Source of the DNA: Bacteroidia bacterium 43-41
GTDB taxonomy: Bacteria; Bacteroidota; Bacteroidia; Bacteroidales; Dysgonomonadaceae
Length of the DNA stretch: 64,000 nt
Direction: 5' to 3'
Assembly (NCBI GenBank): GCA_001898165.1
Contig: MKTD01000052.1
Location: 1-64,000 of the forward strand
Part shown: in pieces, positions 29,810 to 36,951 of the stretch
How the letters are laid out: every line of letters begins with the position of its first letter
Position numbering within the stretch: position 1 is the first letter of the stretch
Position numbers and translations under genes: made by a program
The notes under the pieces: generated by a model
Seen by the model: the letters and a program-made list of their open reading frames with translations, nothing else
Databases searched by the model: none
What the model was told of the DNA's origin: nothing

Positions 29810-30564
29810 ATGCTTCAATCACGCCTTCTCCAACATGTGGTTGGAAGGTGTCCGGGGCGGAAATATGAAACACGGTTACTCTCCGGTTTAGCATCGGCGG
29901 CAGGCGGAAGCCTGATAGAGAAATACAGATCAGGTATGAGCCGTGCAGTTAAAGTAGCCGTGAATGCAGTTATTGGCGGAATAGCAGAGCAATTAGGCGG
30001 TGGAAAATTTGCCAACGGAGCCATAACGGGTGCTTTTTCCATGCTGTTCAATGATTTGATGCATCAGGATCCGCCGGAAGAGGGAACGGAGAACTCCGGG
30101 AATGGGATGAGCGCGGTAGATTGGGTACAAGGAGGATTGGATGTGGCCGGACTTATACCCGGAATAGGAGAAATCGCAGATGGAATTAACGCTCTTATTT
30201 ATGTCGTAAATGGTGATTATGTAAATGCGGGATTAGTGCTGCCGCAATGATTCCTGTTGCAGGATGGGCTGCTACGGGGGCGAAAGTTACAATAAGAACA
30301 GTAGAAGTTACTTCTAAGGCGCGAACTGCTGAAAGAGCTTTGGAAATGGGTACAAGAGTTTTGGGTAAAGGATATAAAGAAATTGCACCTGGAGTATTTA
30401 GATCTGCCGATGGATTAAAACAATTTAGAATGACAAATAGCGACATAATACCTACTCATAAGTTAAATGGGAACTTTACACCTCATGTGCATTTTGAATT
30501 TTATTCACCTAGCAATTTAAATGTACCATATAGAAATTATCAGGTACCTCTAAAAAAACCATAA
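29810..30564 (+). pseudogene. RHS C-terminal tip 3 with PHVHFE domain, frameshifted
   Basis: It begins abruptly inside a pre-toxin segment paralogous to 27800-28040. After SNMWLEGVRGGNMKHG a missing T near 29878 breaks the frame, and it continues LLSGLASAAGGSLIEKY to KFANGAITGAFSMLFNDLMH. A second one-base loss near 30236 separates DYVNAGL from SAAAMIPVAGWAATGAK, a common RHS pre-toxin segment. The 30247-30564 part encodes a terminal domain with SADGLKQFRMTNSD and NFTPHVHFEF. The His-rich PHVHFE motif suggests a catalytic or metal site, but I cannot name the toxin family. Confidence 0.72.
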
Positions 30565-30565
30565 T

Positions 30566-30796
30566 ATGAGAATAATAGCAAAAATCATCAATACTATAAA
30601 TGAATATAAATATTTAGGTATTGAATACAATGAAAAAGAATTAAAAAATGGAGTTTTTTTATTATATCTATTGGAAAAAGACTTTGATACATGTCAACAT
30701 GATGATTGGTTTTTGAATATAGAAATTGCTAAGAAAGTAGCATTAGACGTGTATGGAATAGAGAAAGATAATTGGGAAAGCGTTAATTCGGGATAA
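30566..30796 (+). CDS. Candidate immunity protein for tip 3, C-terminus rewritten by repeat
   Basis: The 76-residue acidic protein (YNEKELKNGVFLLYLLEKDF, DDWFLNIEIAKKVALDVYGI) begins 1 bp after the tip 3 stop. It resembles small immunity proteins with a DxWF-type core, but no family can be named safely. The last three codons and the stop lie in the 386-bp repeat, which starts at 30788. The natural C-terminus may therefore have been cut and replaced by a few residues. Confidence 0.6.
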   Translation: MRIIAKIINTINEYKYLGIEYNEKELKNGVFLLYLLEKDFDTCQHDDWFLNIEIAKKVALDVYGIEKDNWESVNSG

Positions 30797-31113
30797 TCCA
30801 TTTGATATGTCCTGAAACAGGCTCTTAAACAACTTTCGTCAAAACCTTTGTTGTGGGCAATAAGTGGCAGGCCTTGTATAAGCGGCTCTATCTGCTGCCA
30901 AACGTGTGGAAAAATCGGAGCATTGACTGTGTCGGCAAGCGTAATTCCATGAACCCGCGTATTCCAGTAACGATAAAATTCCGGTTCGGGACGAATCAGG
31001 CTGTAAAAAGTATCTGTAATTTCCCTATCTCGCACCAGCACAACGCCTACGCTGCAAACGCTGGTGCGGTGTTCATTGGCGGTTTCAAAATCAATGGCGG
31101 CGAAGCTATTCAT
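30788..31113 (-). pseudogene. Truncated copy of the DEDDh exonuclease
   Basis: It codes the first 108 residues of the exonuclease at 22017-22508, including the ExoI (FAAIDFETAN) and ExoII (AHNKGFDESCL) motifs. It then loses homology at the repeat edge, so the ExoIII motif with its catalytic His and Asp is missing. The frame stays open to 30694 through the antisense of the immunity gene. Not expected to be active. Confidence 0.85.
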
Positions 31114-31173
31114 CGGGTAACAGTTAATTTTACAAATGTAGCGACTTTTATTCTAATTTCTTTTTGAATTTTA
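30788..31173. repeat. 386-bp direct repeat, right copy
   Basis: The right-hand copy of 22183-22568 with the same orientation and no gaps. The repeat boundary abuts the immunity gene. Near-identity indicates a recent duplication. Confidence 0.93.
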
Positions 31174-31313
31174 GATAAAGTAAATCATGGGTTCAACTTT
31201 TGACCCTTTGTCTTTTAATAGCCAATGTTCAATTCCAGCTTTTGTGAGAGGTGTACTAAAAGAGAATCATATTCATTATAATCCTGAAATAAATTCATAG
31301 AATTTTTTAAGTC

Positions 31314-31341
31314 TATTTCGCATTTCGCGAAATGCGAAATA
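31314..31341. repeat. 28-bp perfect palindrome downstream of the nucleotidyltransferase gene
   Basis: A perfect palindrome centred between 31327 and 31328 with core GCATTTCGCGAAATGC (31320-31335). The identical 16-bp core lies in the 32-bp palindrome at 32600-32631, so the two-gene module is bracketed by them. No T-run on the module's own (leftward) transcript directly marks it as a simple terminator. Confidence 0.85.
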
Positions 31342-31376
31342 AAATTTATAAATAACACATAGACAGTATCTTATAT

Positions 31377-32078
31377 CTAAATTATAACAGAGGAAATATC
31401 TTTAATGATTCCATGTATATAATGGATTCTCTCTTCTTGGCTATTAATAGGAAGCATACAGTCAATGGATTCAGCAATATTAGCATTGTTGGTTAGTAAA
31501 GTGCATTGCTCCTTAAGATATCGCTTGAGTTCAATGTTCGTGCAACTTTCGACGATATCGGTTACGCTACCATTGTTATCAAGAACATAAATTATATCTT
31601 CAAAATCATGACTTGTCCTTAAATCATCCCCACCTCTGTCTTGGTGGGCCTCAAATTTAGTGGCAAGGTAATATTCAGGAGAAAGGATATAGATATTCGT
31701 GCCATCGGGCAACCCTACCTCAATCTTATTTTTTATTCCATCTGGATACCAGCGGTTTGAAAACCCCATCACATCAGAATGAGTAGGCATTACATCAACT
31801 TTTATATTATTATAAGTCCAACGGCAGATGGGAGCTCCTTCTGAAGTGTCATGCTTAAACTTTAATTTGCGCAATTCTTCTTCTAAAGTTTCTAATTTCA
31901 TATAAGAGCTTATTTCAATTATACAATCTACGTCTTGGGTTGCCCTTATGTCCGATAACTCCGGTTCTTCCGCATATAGTTCTGTAACACATCCTCCAAC
32001 AAAAACAACTTCATCCCTTAAATGCCCCAATCCTTTTGCAACGAGTTGTAGCATTTTAATATTACTACTATTTGACAT
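31377..32078 (-). CDS. Nucleotidyltransferase-fold protein, candidate toxin
   Basis: The 233-residue protein has the polymerase-beta-type nucleotidyltransferase core. A glycine pair in VVFVGGCVTELY (residues 28-29) is followed by DVD (D49, D51), with a third acidic residue in IKVDVMP (D95). Related nucleotidyltransferases act as toxins (AbiEii, MenT types) that modify tRNA or other targets. The gene overlaps the preceding wHTH gene by 11 bp, so the two are translationally coupled. A toxin role is inferred from fold, pairing and accessory location. Alternatives are a metabolic or antibiotic-modifying nucleotidyltransferase. Confidence 0.75.
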   Translation of the reverse strand: MSNSSNIKMLQLVAKGLGHLRDEVVFVGGCVTELYAEEPELSDIRATQDVDCIIEISSYMKLETLEEELRKLKFKHDTSEGAPICRWTYNNIKVDVMPTHSDVMGFSNRWYPDGIKNKIEVGLPDGTNIYILSPEYYLATKFEAHQDRGGDDLRTSHDFEDIIYVLDNNGSVTDIVESCTNIELKRYLKEQCTLLTNNANIAESIDCMLPINSQEERIHYIHGIIKDISSVII

Positions 32079-32595
32079 AATCTTTGATTCTTTTATCGAG
32101 TTCTTTAATTGCGATCTCTATTTCTCTCGCTTTTCCAACCCTTAACGTATCAACGATAACAAGATACTCGTATAGTTGGGTATCGTTGTCAATAAACTTA
32201 GGAATATTTTCATATAGAGGAGCAACGGAAAAACCTCTTTTGGTCCCTTTATAATAAGGCCATACATAATTATCATTGCCGCTTGTTATATGTTCTTTTA
32301 TTGGTGACGCTGAATGAGCAGTTAAGATTCCCCTTACAGAAGTACCAACTTGGGGTGGAAAAACATATTTTAATCCGTAGATAAGAAAATCTCGCAAAGC
32401 GAGGGTATTTACCTTTCTTTTAGATTGGTTGACAAGCCCGGCAACCCGATTCCTTTCAAGGGCAGAAGATACTTCGCTCAGACTTATTTGCAATGCTTTT
32501 GACATTTCCATCAAAGTCCATCGCTTCTCTCTATACGTTAATATTTTTAATAAGACCACAATATCTTGGGGTCGCATTCCGTTATGTTTTTGCAT
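32068..32595 (-). CDS. Winged-helix DNA-binding protein, candidate antitoxin/autoregulator
   Basis: The 175-residue protein has an N-terminal winged helix-turn-helix (about residues 8-60: WTLMEMSKALQISLSEVSSALERNRVAGL) and a C-terminal domain of unknown fold with a helical end (AREIEIAIKELDKRI). The start at 32595 is preferred; an upstream ATG would translate through the palindrome itself. A 32-bp palindrome ends 5 bp before this start, ideally placed for autorepression. Its coupling to the nucleotidyltransferase gene recalls type II/IV toxin-antitoxin pairs with a wHTH antitoxin, but the sequence is not classic AbiEi to my eye. Confidence 0.72.
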   Translation of the reverse strand: MQKHNGMRPQDIVVLLKILTYREKRWTLMEMSKALQISLSEVSSALERNRVAGLVNQSKRKVNTLALRDFLIYGLKYVFPPQVGTSVRGILTAHSASPIKEHITSGNDNYVWPYYKGTKRGFSVAPLYENIPKFIDNDTQLYEYLVIVDTLRVGKAREIEIAIKELDKRIKDYVK

Positions 32596-32599
32596 AATC

Positions 32600-32631
32600 G
32601 TATTTTTGCATTTCGCGAAATGCAAAAATAC
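32600..32631. promoter_or_regulatory. 32-bp perfect palindrome at the wHTH gene start, probable operator
   Basis: Centred between 32615 and 32616 with core GCATTTCGCGAAATGC (32608-32623). It lies 4 bp upstream of the preferred ATG, so a bound dimer would block transcription or translation initiation. The same core occurs behind the nucleotidyltransferase gene. Confidence 0.75.
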
Positions 32632-32944
32632 ACATTTTATTAATTAATAACCAAATAATTAATCATGTTTATTTATAAATAAAACAAAAATTATCTATTT
32701 TCGTCTTACCAATAAGGCGATAGAAAATAATGATACTAAAAAGAACTCATCCATAACTCTTTAAATCATCCGATTTGTTATACATATTTATATATGCAGA
32801 TAAAAATCTTTGTAACTGTATATATTCTTTGGGGGTAAATCCTGTCGGCCGGTATCTTTTTGGTCAAAAAAAAGCACCTTAAAGTGCTTATTTTTAAAGT
32901 GTTTTATTTATAAAACTGTGGGTTCCGCTTTCACTACTAAACCG
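32632..32944. other. Gap between the wHTH module and the tRNA fragment
   Basis: 313 bp, very AT-rich, with the likely leftward promoter region of the wHTH gene at its left side. It contains one terminator-like hairpin (32872-32889) and no supported gene. Confidence 0.6.
32872..32889. terminator. Hairpin AAGCAC/GTGCTT flanked by A-run and T-run
   Basis: A six-base-pair stem with loop CTTAAA, preceded by eight A and followed by ATTTTT, so it could act on either strand. No intact gene ends close to it. Confidence 0.5.
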
Positions 32945-32968
32945 TGTGACCCCGGAGGGATTCGAACC
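32945..32968 (-). other. tRNA 3'-end fragment, putative attachment site
   Basis: TGTGACCCCGGAGGGATTCG plus AACC is a partial tRNA 3' end as at 24306-24327, extended by two bases of the intact tRNA-Lys. It adjoins a headless coding fragment at 32968-33108, as expected at an integration or deletion junction. Confidence 0.74.
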
Positions 32969-33108
32969 AACTTTTGGAAGATTTGCGGAGGCTTAATCAA
33001 CTAAGAAACAGTCCATACCAGTATGATTTAGAGGATGAACTAACCAAGCAAAAGCAATCTCAAATCAAGGTAAAAGTAGAAAAATTAAAAATTAATCCTC
33101 GAATTTGA
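32968..33108 (+). pseudogene. C-terminal fragment of an unknown gene fused to the att-like site
   Basis: An open stretch of 46 codons without a start codon (QLLEDLRRLNQLRNSPYQYD and a lysine/glutamine-rich end) terminates at TGA 33106-33108. The hydrophilic, helical composition looks like a real protein tail. It is truncated exactly at the tRNA fragment. Family not recognised. Confidence 0.4.
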
Positions 33109-33751
33109 TGTGTTTAGTCAAATAATCATACAAAATATCATTAAAGGACTGAATTATCTCGTCGAAATACATTGATATACCCAATATTGCATATGGATCA
33201 CTTTGGCTCATTACTTCTATTTGCTTTCCAAAATCTGGATCTCTATGGCCAATTATATTCATTCTGATTTCTTTCAAATAGTCAAAGTTCTTATTTTTAA
33301 ATTGAAGGATTTTATTTTTGAAAATTTCTGTTCGATCTATTAATTCAATATAGAATCGATTGTCATCGCTATTTGCGATATGCTCGTTGAGTATTTTACG
33401 AACTTTACCTCTAATTGCATCAAAATCATTCAGTGATTCATAAATCAATAACACAGATTGCCGGGAAAGGTATATTTTAGGTAAAATCCGTTTTTCATAA
33501 AACATATAATACACTATTGAGAGTAAGTCTACTTGTATCATATTGATATTTCCAAAGATATCGGACATAGATTTAACATTTTCATCTTGTATAGATACCT
33601 CGTTTTTGATATGTATAGATCTTTTGATGTTCAACTCGAACATGTCGATCTTATTTTCATAACCAGATGTGAACAAATCATGATTATTATCCATCATATC
33701 GTCAATATCGGATCTCCGATTAAGTCTAAAGAGAGTATCAAGATTTTCCAT
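33092..33751 (-). CDS. Hypothetical protein with HEPN-like RxxxxxH motif
   Basis: The 219-residue, predicted helical, cytoplasmic protein has no family that I recognise. Near residue 160 it reads LKEIRMNIIGHRD, where R163 and H169 have the Rx4-6H spacing of HEPN ribonuclease or HEPN-like domains in a helical context. This is suggestive only. It is very AT-rich like the rest of the island. It overlaps the opposite-strand fragment at 32968-33108 by 17 bp and lies just inside the att-like site, so it may be the first cargo gene. Confidence 0.5.
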   Translation of the reverse strand: MENLDTLFRLNRRSDIDDMMDNNHDLFTSGYENKIDMFELNIKRSIHIKNEVSIQDENVKSMSDIFGNINMIQVDLLSIVYYMFYEKRILPKIYLSRQSVLLIYESLNDFDAIRGKVRKILNEHIANSDDNRFYIELIDRTEIFKNKILQFKNKNFDYLKEIRMNIIGHRDPDFGKQIEVMSQSDPYAILGISMYFDEIIQSFNDILYDYLTKHIKFED

Positions 33752-33808
33752 ATTTGTTATAGTTTCTGTCGTAAATAGTTTTTTCGGTACCAGTTCTCCC
33801 CGCCATAT

Positions 33809-34081
33809 TCACCGTACGGTTATGAGCAAACAGGTACTCCAGCCAAAGGTGGAATACTTGTTTTTCTTTCCATGGGCCAGCTTCTCATAGTCAACGTCCG
33901 ATAAGATCTGCATAAAACGATCTCCCATTTCCTCATTGTCGAAATAGTCATACCAATCAGTGTTCTCGCATCGATTGAAAAGTGTTTCAAATACCGATTC
34001 GTAAAACCAAAACATATACTCGGCATTTTGTTTTTCCTTGTTAAAAGGGTTTTTATATCCACCTTTGTAGTATCTATACAT
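33809..34081 (-). CDS. Hypothetical small protein of a conjugative/mobilizable element
   Basis: The 90-residue aromatic and acidic protein starts MYRYYKGGYKNPF and contains FWFYESVFETLF and NTDWYDYFDNEEMGDRF. The composition recalls small conserved proteins of Bacteroidota conjugative elements, but I cannot name it. It begins 12 bp downstream of the stop of the next gene and is probably in the same transcript. The C-terminus (FGWSTCLLITVR) looks unusual and might be the result of a shift. Confidence 0.45.
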   Translation of the reverse strand: MYRYYKGGYKNPFNKEKQNAEYMFWFYESVFETLFNRCENTDWYDYFDNEEMGDRFMQILSDVDYEKLAHGKKNKYSTFGWSTCLLITVR

Positions 34082-34093
34082 ACTGTAGTCTGT

Positions 34094-34390
34094 CTATGTC
34101 ACCTGGTCAAATATCTTATTTGCGGGGACGATATTCTGTATATCGAGCATCCCACTTACCGTTTCTAATTCCGTTCTTTTGAAATACACTTTGCTGCGCT
34201 CCTTGTTGCCGGTTGGATAACCGACTATCCAGCGTTTGTGGCGCCATTCATTTATTAAGCGTTTTCCATATATCTTTTTCGCCTGTGATTCCGTTACAAC
34301 CTCATAGGTTAGTCCGAGAGCATTTAGCGTATTGTGTACCCCGATCTCGATAGCTTTAGAAATGATCTGCTCGATTACTTTGTCTTCCAT
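34094..34390 (-). CDS. Hypothetical protein, possible helix-turn-helix/excisionase-like
   Basis: The 98-residue protein has an N-terminal helix (DKVIEQIISKAIEIGVHNTL) and a C-terminal part (VTESQAKKIYGKRLINEW, GNKERSKVYFKRTELETV). The second part resembles MerR/excisionase-type binding domains that read a K-Y-K/R element and end in a tyrosine-strand. Small proteins of this kind occur in CTnDOT-like elements near recombination genes. The call is tentative. Confidence 0.42.
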   Translation of the reverse strand: MEDKVIEQIISKAIEIGVHNTLNALGLTYEVVTESQAKKIYGKRLINEWRHKRWIVGYPTGNKERSKVYFKRTELETVSGMLDIQNIVPANKIFDQVT

Positions 34391-34493
34391 AACTGTTAAT
34401 GTTTGAATTTAAAAAGCGAGTTGTTTTTTTATTGATTAACACCCGACCAACACCTTGGCCAAGTTGTTATAAAATTACACTAATTGACGCAGA

Positions 34494-34724
34494 TCATTCT
34501 ATCTTTTCTTTGATTTCTAATTTGATCCCACATTTAGGATGATAAAAGGTGTTATTATCACGGTTCTCGAATAATTCCTAGACCGAAATATCCAACGCAT
34601 GGGCAATCTTTGTCAGAAGGTCGAGCATAGGATTTCCATTGATCGTTCTTGATAGGCTTTCTCTTTTAATTTCCATCTTATCGGCAAAATCACCGATAAA
34701 AATACCTTTTACTCTTAAATTCAT
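34494..34724 (-). pseudogene. XRE-family regulator with internal deletion and amber codon
   Basis: From ATG 34724 the frame reads MNLRVKGIFIGDFADKMEIK, then RESLSRTINGNPMLDLLTKI and AHALDISV. This is a recognisable Cro/C1 helix-turn-helix, with about six residues missing after position 6. A TAG at 34578-34580 interrupts it where the family usually has a residue before ELFE. The frame continues ELFENRDNNTFYHPKCGIKL to TGA at 34494-34496. Probably inactive. Confidence 0.65.
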
Positions 34725-34854
34725 ATTATGATATTATTAGTTTCTCTCAAAATAAATGCAAAAGTCAGCAAGATACTTGATTCCTGAATGGCACTCGGTC
34801 TGCGGGGAAAAACGATGACCTTTTGGCACAAAACTTGAACCATAAGAATTTCTT

Positions 34855-36498
34855 CTACATAATTATTTCTTCAAAATAAATTTTTATACATATCCACCAA
34901 AGGTATCTTCCATATTTTTCAACTTCAAAAGGAGTGAATAAGCCATGTAATAGATTATTCCTGAAATTTACATCAGTTTCGCCTTGCAAAAAAGAGTTGA
35001 TTTCAAAATAAACTTCCTCTTTGAAAACGTCCTTAAGTTTTGGCAGGATCGACCCGAGAGTAGGTGATAGCTGACGTTTTTTCTCTAATGTCGTAATATT
35101 ACCATTCTTAATTTCTGCTATATTATGTAATGCGTGTTCTAATTGAGGCATCAATACATATGATGCGGTGATAAAGTCCCCACTTAAACCTGCATTTATC
35201 CCTTTAGTCCAAAATATTAAATTATCCTCTTCGATATATATAGGTTTTTTTTCGGAGAGAAAGTAGTAAACGAAATCTTCGCTCGACTTTATTTTAGCAC
35301 ATTGATGAAGATGAATATATCTGGAAATAATATACAATCTTTTTTGGCGAAAATAAACATGCGCTTCTATACGTAAACCTTCTTGAGGACTGGCATGACC
35401 GACTTTGTTCCCGTTTGCATCTAATTGAGTATGGCTAAACATGGACTGTGTTATGCTTGCTCTTTTTGTTGCAGATTCGTAACCATTCACTTCCTTCATA
35501 TTTACAAAAGGAATTGAAAGCATTAAGTTTATAGTCTGGATAAAATTACTGATATTTGTTGAAGAAATGTTCTCGTCCACGCTTTTTATAAAATCTTCTG
35601 GAACTTCTATTTTGCTTTTAAAGCCACAGCAAGAAAGCATTTCCATGAATACTGATTTCTCCTGCAATAATTTCTTTTTTATTCTCTCAAAAATTTCAGG
35701 CTCTTGCTTTTTAATTTGAAAGATCTCATTATATGCATCTTGGTAATCTTCTACTAAATTTGGATAGTAAGTATTTTCCTTTTTATTATTTACTGTTGTA
35801 TCTGCTTCCTTTTCGAAGCTTAATGCCATTTCTTTGTGGAATTCATATTCAGTGATTGTGTTGAGTAACCGCTGCGACTGTAAATACTCTCTTTCCTCAC
35901 CATACCTATTATTGTCTTTCGATTGATTTTTTTCGGATTCGATATAATCAGACAAATCTTTTAGTTTTTCTACAGGGAATGATCTTTTTAATGATTTGAC
36001 AACTTTCTGTATCCAAAACGGATGATCAAAACTTTCATAAATTGCAGACATGACTTCTTCCAGAAAAGCATCAGTATTAATGGACTTGAAATCTCGAATT
36101 GTGATTGAACGGATTAAAAATTCAATATCTTCATGCTTTTGGAATGCAACCAGATAACTCTCTGATGCTATGATCTTACTATTACGCTTATCTTTCTCGA
36201 AACGACTGAGTACATCATTACATCGTGCTTTAACCTCCATATTTGCAGATTTATCCCAATGATTGTTTAATATTGTTTCGTGATCCTCATTGGATAGGTT
36301 AATCATTTTAATACTTTCTGGTTTGTCCAGATCGGTTAAGGAGGCATAACAAATTCTATGCAAAAGTTTAGCTGTATCTCTCTCAAAAGAATCATTAAAA
36401 GTGCGGGCATACAAATAGCACAACAACTCATTATCTGCCAGATCCTCGGGTATTATCATACCTTCTTCTATCCCATCTTCATGTGCGTTCATACTCAA
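34855..36498 (-). CDS. DUF4209-domain protein with HEPN-like RNxxxHG motif
   Basis: The 547-residue, mostly helical, cytoplasmic protein has the conserved RNxxxHG signature of DUF4209 near its C-terminus (NFRNNLLHGLF; R513 and H518). R(x4)H is also the signature spacing of HEPN ribonucleases. The N-terminal 350 residues are a large helical region (KSLKRSFPVEKLKDLSDYIE) with no motif I recognise. DUF4209 proteins occur in bacteria and eukaryotes without settled function. Its location in a mobile island with other toxin-like genes makes a defence role plausible, but this is inference. It has its own upstream gap and is probably monocistronic. Confidence 0.8.
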   Translation of the reverse strand: MSMNAHEDGIEEGMIIPEDLADNELLCYLYARTFNDSFERDTAKLLHRICYASLTDLDKPESIKMINLSNEDHETILNNHWDKSANMEVKARCNDVLSRFEKDKRNSKIIASESYLVAFQKHEDIEFLIRSITIRDFKSINTDAFLEEVMSAIYESFDHPFWIQKVVKSLKRSFPVEKLKDLSDYIESEKNQSKDNNRYGEEREYLQSQRLLNTITEYEFHKEMALSFEKEADTTVNNKKENTYYPNLVEDYQDAYNEIFQIKKQEPEIFERIKKKLLQEKSVFMEMLSCCGFKSKIEVPEDFIKSVDENISSTNISNFIQTINLMLSIPFVNMKEVNGYESATKRASITQSMFSHTQLDANGNKVGHASPQEGLRIEAHVYFRQKRLYIISRYIHLHQCAKIKSSEDFVYYFLSEKKPIYIEEDNLIFWTKGINAGLSGDFITASYVLMPQLEHALHNIAEIKNGNITTLEKKRQLSPTLGSILPKLKDVFKEEVYFEINSFLQGETDVNFRNNLLHGLFTPFEVEKYGRYLWWICIKIYFEEIIM

Positions 36499-36951
36499 TA
36501 CTTTTTGGGCAAATAATTAATTGTTATTGTAAATCTAATACATTTATATAATAGGGAAGAATAGATAGTCTTTCATTCTCAAAATAACCAAATAGAGGCT
36601 ACATTGAAGCAATTATATGAAATCTATGTAGATTTTAACAAAGATACGAATAGAAATAGAAACTATTTACCATATTCTTTAAATTAATCTTATGCAGGAT
36701 TTATATAGATGCTGATCACGGTTATTACCTTACACTTCTCAAATGAAACTTATCACTTTAGATATTATATTTCAATAAAATAATCTGATTTCGTAAATAT
36801 TGCATTCGAGTATTAGGAGGGGAAACCTCTTGGTCCGTCACTCGAACAGGGATTTCACCAGCATTTCGCTCGAAAACTATTTTAATGTGACAAAAGATGC
36901 TTCGATTATCAGTTAATTAAAAACATAAACACTAAGTTTGGGGAGTATCCC
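36499..36951. other. Gap between the DUF4209 gene and the topB fragment
   Basis: 453 bp that holds the leftward promoter of the DUF4209 gene at its left end. The right half (36800-36890) contains somewhat GC-richer sequence that looks like debris of the conjugative element. No open frame with recognisable similarity. Confidence 0.5.

Noticed and set aside
31174-31313. Small open frames (about 37 codons) before the first palindrome
   Set aside because: Too short, no start context and no similarity that I can defend.
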